64,000 bases of DNA from Apostichopus japonicus (taxonomy: Eukaryota; Echinodermata; Holothuroidea; Aspidochirotida; Stichopodidae): contig NC_092580.1 in NCBI RefSeq assembly GCF_037975245.1, forward strand, positions 35,311,001 to 35,375,000, in the 5' to 3' direction. Below, piece by piece: positions 42,501-51,500 of this stretch (position 1 is the first letter of the stretch; the number at the start of each line of letters is the position of its first letter). The translations under genes and the position numbers were made by a program. The notes under the pieces were generated by a model. It was not told where the DNA came from. It searched no databases and saw nothing but the letters and a program-made list of their open reading frames with translations.

Positions 42501-45500
42501 TCAGAGAACAGGACTAAAGAGCTTGAGGCAAACATTGACAATCAAAAGGGAGAAATACATGGTGAGTAATTCAAGCAATTTACAAATGAATGCGCTAAAC
42601 TCCAATCTATCAACATTACATGAAGAACTTATCCAATCAGAGAACAGGAGTAAAGAGCTTGAGGCAAACATTGACAATCTAAAGGGAGAAATACATGGTG
42701 AGTAATTCAAGCAATTTACAAATGAATGCGCTAAACTCCAATCTATCAACATTACATGAAGTGCTTATCCAATCAGAGAACAGGAGTAAAGAGCTTGAGG
42801 CAAACATTGACAATCTAAAGGGAGAAATACATGGTGAGTAATTCAAGCAATTTACAAATGAATGCGCTAAACTCCAATCTATCAACATTACATGAAGAGC
42901 TTATCCAATCAGAGAACAGGAGTAAAGAGCTTGAGGCAAACATTGACAATCTAAAGAGAGAAATACATGGTGAGTAAGTCAAGCAATTTACAAATGAATG
43001 CGCTAAACTCCAATCTATCAACATTACATGAAGAACTTATCCAATCAGAGAACAGGAGTAAAGAGCTTGAGGCAAACATTGACAATCTAAAGGGAGAAAT
43101 ACATGGTGAGTAATTCAAGCAATTTACAAATGAATGCGCTAAACTCCAATCTATCAACATTACATGAAGAGCTTATCCAATCAGAGAACAGGAGTAAAGA
43201 GCTTGAGGCAAACATTGACAATCTAAAGAGAGAAATACATGGTGAGTAAGTCAAGCAATTTACAAATGAATGCGCTAAACTCCAATCTATCAACATTACA
43301 TGAAGAACTTATCCAATCAGAGAACAGGAGTAAAGAGCTTGAGGCAAACATTGACAATCTAAAGGGAGAAATACATGGTGAGTAATTCAAGCAATTTACA
43401 AGTGAGTGCGCTAAACTCCAATCTATCAACATTACATGAAGAACTTATCCAATCAGAGAACAGGAGTAAAGAGCTTGAGGCAAACATTGACAATCTAAAG
43501 GGAGAAATACATGGTGAGTAATTCAAGCAATTTACAAATGAATGCGCTAAACTCCAATCTATCAACATTACATGAAGAGCTTATCCAATCAGAGAACAGG
43601 AGTAAAGAGCTTGAGGCAAACATTGACAATCTAAAGGGAGAAATACATGGTGAGTAATTCAAGCAATTTACAAATGAATGCGCTAAACTCCAATCTATCA
43701 ACATTACATGAAGAGCTTATCCAATCAGAGAACAGGAGTAAAGAGCTTGAGGCAAACATTGACAATCTAAAGGGAGAAATACATGGTGAGTAATTCAAGC
43801 AATTTACAAATGAATGCGCTAAACTCCAATCTATCAACATTACATGAAGAGCTTATCCAATCAGAGAACAGGAGTAAAGAGCTTGAGGAAAACATTGACA
43901 ATCTAAAGAGAGAAATACATGGTGAGTAATTCAAGCAATTTACAAATAAATGCGCTAAACTCCAATCTATCAACATTACATGAAGAACTTATCCAATCAG
44001 AGAACAGGAGTAAAGAGCTTGAGGCAAACATTGACAATCTAAAGGGAGAAATACATGGTGAGTAATTCAAGCAATTTACAAATGAGTGCGCTAAACTCCA
44101 ATCTATCAACATTACATGAAGAACTTATCCAATCAGAGAACAGGAGTAAAGAGCTTGAGGCAAACATTGACAATTTAAAGGGAGAAATACATCGTGAGTT
44201 ATTCAAGCAATGTAGTTAATTACATGCTCAGTCAAAGCAGTGTATGTACAGTTATTGCTATTATATTATTACATGGCAAGTTTGCCTAATGTTTGAACAT
44301 TACTTGCAATTAAAGAACATTAGTAATTTAAAGGAGTGTACATTTGGATATTCATTGCTATACTACTACAGTAGTGGTACTTAAGAGATACCTGGTGAGT
44401 CAAAGCAATACTTTGGCATTTTTTACAATCAAAGAAATACATGGTTAGTTAATGGTAGTTGATGCTGAAGACTCCATGACACCCCATTGTAGCTATATTC
44501 TTCTTTAAGAGGTTCAATCTCATATAATTTTTACATGGCATGAACTTGAATGTCATTTGCTGATAGAGACCTGGAAAATTATTCATTATTTGACTTTTAA
44601 TATATCCCAAACCAAGACAGTGTACCTTGATTCAATCATCTCTCTTGTAAGGGGCATTGTTCTTTTGTTTGCTGACCAAAATCCATGAAACAAGTTAATC
44701 TACCATGATGCAATCATGACAGCCCATCCTTTAAGGGCTTGTACTGTAATTTACTAGCAAGACACTCCAAACTAATCTACCATGATTCAGTCATGGCAGC
44801 CCATCCTGTAAGGGGCATTTTGACTGGCAAGATAACTCAAGCCAAGTTAATCAGTCATGGCAGCCAATCATGTAAGGGGCATTGCACTATAATTGACCGG
44901 CAAGATAGCTCACACCAAGTTAGTCAGTCATGGCAGCCAATTCTGTAAGGGGCATTGCACTATAATTGACCGGCAATATAACTCAAACCAAGTTAATCTA
45001 TCATGATTCAGTGATGGCAGCCCATCCTGTAAGAGGCATTTTTACTGCCAAGATAACTCAAATCAAGTACATCAGTCATGGCATCCAATTCTGTAAGGGG
45101 CATTGCACTATAATTGACTGGTAAGGTAACTAAATTTTAGTGTGCTACTAAGCTTTTAAGAGTACATTTTTGCTGGTTCAGACCATCCAGATTGCTCCAA
45201 AGTATTGGTAGGTTATAAAGGGGAGGGGATTGATATGTTGTAGATGTTTGTAGACATGTGTAAATTGAGTGTGCCTTTGCCCCTATTTTGAATTCTGCAT
45301 ATCAACCTGTGTAGTTTAATTACTAGTTCTGAAAGAACAGGACTAAGCAAGTAACAAAATTGATTTGATATGGTACATGTAAAGTTCCTGTATGTTTTGT
45401 TTCAGCAGAAACTAACATTAAAATATAAGTTTGATTGTCTTGATATATGTACTATATTATCCTTCCTTTAAATATCTTATACATGTAATAAGGAGTTAAA

Positions 45501-48500
45501 GAAGATGTAAATTCATTAGAGTGTAAGTTAAGAGCCTGTCTTAGTCTTGCAGTTATGATCTTCTCTCCCTCTCATAGTGCTGGAGGCATCCATCCAGAAC
45601 AGCCAAGACGAAAGGAGGGCTTTACTTGAAAGGTATGTACCATTGTGTCCTGTTCTATAGTCGCTGTTGAGTTGAATTTTGAGTATGTTCAATGTTTTCT
45701 TGCCAAGTCATCTGAAGTTGAGTAACAGGGGACATGGACATCAAAAAAGGAGTTAAGTCCCAAGTTAAAATAATTATGTAACTTCAGGTCACACCATGCT
45801 CTTGATTTGAGTTTCACATGATTGAGAGGTTCCCATTGGTAGGCTAATTTTATGTAGGAATCCCTATGGCTTCCTCTGCACTGTTAAGGTTTACTAGTGC
45901 ACCATGAAAGTACAGTACCTTTGCAGTGGCTAAGATTATCTGTGAACTGTTTTTTTTTTAACCATTGCACTGTAAAACTATCTTAATTTCCTCCCTTATA
46001 ATCATCCTTGTCTTTGTTTTATGCAGTTTGGGTTAGTATAATCATGTTTGTGTAATCATGTTTAACTTTTGTTAACATGTAATCATCTCCATCATCAGAT
46101 GTTTATATTGTCCTATCCATGAATCATTTGTAGCTGTTATCTTAGTTTTATGTTTGAGTTGAATTTTGAGTATGTTCAATGTTTTCTTGCCAAGTCATCT
46201 GAAGTTGAGTAGCAGGGGACATGGACATCAAAGAAGGAGTTTAGTCCCAAGTTAAAATAATTATGTAACTTCAGGTCACACCATGCTCTTGATTTGAGTT
46301 CCACATGATTGAGAGGTTCCCATTGGTAGGCTAATTTTATGTAGGAATCCCAATGGCTTCCTCTGCACTGTTAAGGTTTACTAGTGCACCATGAAAGTAC
46401 CTTTGCAGTGGCTATGATTACCTGTGCACTGCTAAGGTTTACAAGTGCATTGTAAAACTACCTTTTCTGTGAATGAGATCACCTGTGAACTGTTGTTTTA
46501 CTCGTGCACTGTTAAACTACCTTTGCAGTGGCTAAGATTACCTGTGAACTGTTAAGGTTTACAAGTGCACTGTAAAACTACCTTTTCTGTGAATGAGATC
46601 ACCTGTGAACTGTTGTTTTACTTGTGTACTGTTAAACTACCTTTGCAGGGCTAAGATTACCTGTGAACTGTTAAGGTTTACAAGTGCACTGTAAAACTAC
46701 CTTTTATGTGAATGAGATCACCTGTGAACTGTTGTTTTACTCGTGCACTGTTAAACTACCTTTGCAGTGGCTAAGATTACCTGTGAACTGTTAAGGTTTA
46801 CAAGTGCACTGTAAAACTACCTTTTATGTGAATGAGATCACCTGTGAACTGTTGTTTTACTCGTGCACTGTTAAACTACCTTTGCAGTGGCTAAGATTAT
46901 CTGTGAACTGTTTTTTTAACCATTGCACTGTATAACTATCTTAATTTCCTCCCTTATAATCATCCTTGTCTTTGTTTTATTCAGTTAGGGTTAGTATAAT
47001 CATGTTTGTGTAATCATGTTTAACTTTTGTTAACATGTAATCATCTCCATCATCAGATGTTTATATTGTCCTATCCATGAATCATTTGTAGCTGTTATCT
47101 TAGTTTTATGTTTTTTTCTCAAAAATGTTGATTGATTTCTTCAACATCATGTGTTTGTTTTGTGTTTGCTTTGCCTTAGTAAGTTCCATTATCATGGTTT
47201 TAATGATAAGATTAGTACTATGTGCATAAGAATTCTTACTTTATAGTAAACTTGATATTTGTATTCAATCATTGCTTGTTACTTACTCATTGTTCAATCC
47301 TGTGGCCATAAAGGAGAGGAAAGAGAAAGGCCATACCAATTAAATATTTTTTTTCACTTCAAAGTGTTTCCACCATCTCATTTGACCTCAGGTGCTTAAA
47401 GAGTGAAAATGAAGTTGAGAAACTTCAGACAAAAACAAGTGAAATGAGACTCAAGTTAGAAGATTCCCAAGCTGCAATGCATGAGCTTGGAAGAGAAAAC
47501 CAAAGTCTTCAGATTGCTCAGACTAAAACTATGAGCAGACAGTGGGTGAAAGACGAAGATGTCGATAACTGCATGGCTTGCCAGAAAGCCTTCTCCATCT
47601 CTGTGAGAAAAGTAAGCAAAACAGTTGTCTACTTTTTGTAACCTAGTGTACACTTTTCCTTTCTTAGTTCATTGTCAGAAGCAGCGAAAAGGTTTAAGTG
47701 TTACAGGATTGTTATTTTTTTGCTTTTAATGTGTAGAAACACCAGTACATGTTTGTTCACAAGTGGTCTTGTGAAATAGAACATTATATATCAAATAATA
47801 AATAAAATGCACATTTTCAAATAGTTTCCTTTTGATGTTCTCACATATTCCCTATGTTACCATAACACTATTATCATATACTTTGTACTCCAAGAAAGTC
47901 ATTTGTTTATATAGATCCACAACAAATTCACAGCCGATGTATCATGTGTAAGGATAGGTAAACTAGGTTTTGATCTGTTGACACCTTGGTAAGTTGTAAG
48001 TTCCAAACACCCCATGGAAGATAACACTAATATCACCATATCTCTCATATCGCAAAACAAGAACTTAAGAAATGCATTGGTTGTGGAGTAATTGTTTTAC
48101 AATAACATTAGGTTGAAAAGACATTGAGCACAATTAAGTGTGACCATACTATGCTGTATCCAGATATTAAGCAGTTTAAAAGGTCTGGTGGTGGTAACTT
48201 AATGTTCCTGTGTTTACGACATAGTTTTCATGAACTCCACTGTTCATGCAACAGACTCATTGCTTGCCTGGATTGTCTCTCTTCCCATGGTTTGTGCTTG
48301 TTCCTGTGGTAATAACATAGTTTGCATGGAATCCACTGTTCATGCAACATACTCATTGCTTGCCTGGATTGTCTCTCTTCCCTTGGTTTGTGCTTGTTCC
48401 TGTGTTTACAACATAGTTTTCATGGACTCCACTGTTAATGCAACATACTTATTGCTTGCCTGGATTGTCTCTCTTCCCTTGGTTTGTGCTTGTTCCTGTG

Positions 48501-51500
48501 TTAACAACATAGTTTTCATGGACTCCACTGTTCATGCAACATACTCATTGCTTGCCTGGATTGTCTCTCTTCCCTTGGTTTGTGCTTGTTCCTGTGTTTA
48601 CAACATAGTTTTCATGGACTCCACTGTTAATGCAACATACTTATTGCTTGCCTGGATTGTCTCTCTTCCCTTGGTTTGTGCTTGTTCCTGTGTTTACAAC
48701 ATAACTTTCATGGACCCCACTGTTCATGCAACAGACTTATTGCTTGCCTGGATTTTCTCTCTTCCCTTGGTTTGTGCTTGTTCCTGTGTTTACAACATAA
48801 CTTTCATGGACCCCACTGTTCATGCAACAGACTTATTGCTTGCCTGGATTTTCTCTCTTCCCATGGTTTGAGCTTGTTCGTGTGTTAACAACATAGTTTT
48901 CATGAACTCCACTGTTCATGCAACAGACTCTTTGCTTGCCTGGATTGTCTCTCTTCCCTTGGTTTGTGCTTGTTCCTTTGTTAACAACATAGTTTTCATG
49001 GACTCCACTGTTCATGCAACAGACTTATTGCTCGCCTGGATAGTCTCTCTTTCCTTGGTTTGTGCTTGTTCGTGTGTTAACAACATAGTTTTCATGGACT
49101 CCACTGTTAATGCAACATACTTATTGCTTGCCTGGATTGTCTCTCTTCCCTTGGTTTGTGCTTGTTCGTGTGTTAACAACATAGTTTTCATGGACTCCAC
49201 TGTTCATGCAACATACTTATTGCTCGCCTGGATTGTCTCTCTTCCCTTGGTTTGTGCTTGTTCCTGTGTAAACAACATAGTTTTCATGGACTCCACTGTT
49301 CATGCAACAGACTTATTGCTCGCCTGGATTGTCTCTCTTCCCTTGGTTTGTGCTTGTTCCTGTGTAAACAACATAGTTTTCATGGACTCCACTGTTCATG
49401 CAACAGACTTATTGCTCGCCTGGATTGTCTCTCTTCCCTTGGTTTGTGCTTGTTCCTGTGTTAATAACATAGTTTGCATGGACTCCACTGTTCATGCAAC
49501 AGACTTATTGCTTGCCTGGATTGTCTCTTTCCCCTTGGTTTGTGCTCAGATCAAGAGTTTTTGTTTCAAATGGTTGATATATGATGTGGATGTGGTGTTT
49601 TGAGTTTGCTAGGAACTAATTATAGTTTTCTCAAATGGATCTGTTGCATCTTAGTTTGACACCATTTTGAGTTGAGACCATGTACAACCTGGGTTCTGGT
49701 CCAACTTACTTGATTTCTCCTGTAGCCCAGGTTGGTTATGTAGTTAAGAATACAAATTTACTGGCCTAGTCCTGTCATTATATCCTGCCTGTGTCAATTG
49801 TGGTGGTTGTTTTTCACATCTTGCTTTCTGTCGAAGAGCATTTGGTGAAGTTTGTCTGGAGGGTTTGATTGGATTGGTCACCCCAAAACTTTCTCGACAG
49901 GTGAGATGGGATGTTTGAATTGGGTGGAGTGATTGTGAAGTATTATTGATGGGAACGGTCCAAAATTTGCTCCTGGGTACAGGTTTGCTACTTTCAGTTG
50001 GCCCCCGGGTACCTGTTCATTACGCATTCAACCTAAAACCCAACTAGACCTACACTATAGGGCATACATTTAAGTCAAATATTACTACGTATATATAGGC
50101 TAGATGCAGGACTTAAATCAGGTAATGGTAACTCTGTAAACAACGGTACGTTTAACCTGTGATATAATTTATACTGCAAGGTTGCATATTTGCATGTACT
50201 ACTTATATCCTAAAAATTACTTTTTAAAAGCAATGCATGCCATATTTTTACCCCAATGATGGTTCTAAGAGATCTAGGTCTCTTAACTTTCAAGCACAAC
50301 AGTGCAATGCTCCATTTAAGGTATTACTTGTGAAATGTAGTTATTATGATTGAAAAATTCCTGAAAGCATTTGTTGGGGTAGATTTACATAAGATTGCTA
50401 AAATCATTCAATGGGCGCAGTTTACAGTATATTTTGCAACCAAAACTTCCTTACAAGAAAGTTACGCCACTTATACGGCCTGTTCTTTCATTGTTGTGCA
50501 CTAAGGTAAGCGCTCCAGAAGGTCCTGGCTCCTTATATATTAGTTGGAAAGTCCGTTGAAACTACATCAATCAACCCTTACCGTTCAATGGTGATGTCCG
50601 ATGTGTAATTATGTACCAATGACTTGTTGCTTTATTCTTTCAAGGACTGAAAATATCTGTTCAACTTTTGTCCGACGGTTCCACGAAACTTGACACAGGG
50701 GTGGTCAACTTATGAGATGCCCAAGAGTACAAAGATCAAGTTTTGGTGCATAAAATGCATGAGGGTATGCAATGCAGAGAGATTGCTTAGGCTATACAGT
50801 ACAGTGTGCACAATTAACAGTAAATGAACGCAGTTGAACAAAACTATTTAGGGCAGGAATAATAGCAAATCTTAACCAAATTTTACACCTAAACACATCA
50901 AGATAAAAAGGAACATCACCAAATGATGAAATTAAGCAAGATTACACAAGAATTATTCCTCTCTGTCATTAATTGGAATAAAAATGGTGAACAATGTTTA
51001 GTGATTTTTATGAATTTCTTGACCAGGTAGTAAATTTTTTGATCGGTCCCCTAGGTTCCAGGGTACCCGTTCCCATCACTATGAGGTATCAAGGGGTGTC
51101 TGGGATATCTAGGTGATGATGTTTTGTGAGTGATTGCCCAATTTACACACATTCCTTGATATGCTTTGGCAGATAATTGTCAACAGTAGTCTGAGGTAAT
51201 TGATCCCAGGGAGCTGAATGTTTCTTCAGAAACCAACCATTTGCATGGACCGTGCAACTGATTACTTAGAGCTATTGAGTAATCTGCACATGACTGAATC
51301 TTTGAATTGGTAGACTGTGATTTGTGTCCTTCCAATTTGGTCCAAGTTGTGGAAGTAGTAACCAGTTACACTTTTTTTTTTCTTTTTTTCTAATAGGGTT
51401 GTGAATGAGTGGAATTGGTTTACCTGAGAAAGTTGTACTGGCAAGTAGTGTCAATGGGTTTAAGAATGCTTTGGACAAGCACTTTAAGCATTGTAATCGG

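Noticed and set aside
37368-44112. Many 60-83-codon minus-strand open frames over the 136-bp array
   Set aside because: They are the antisense of the duplicated EEA1 exon. The plus strand of the first copy is the real coding strand.
37118-44215. A CRISPR-like or bacterial repeat array
   Set aside because: Units are direct tandem copies without unique spacers and derive from an animal exon.
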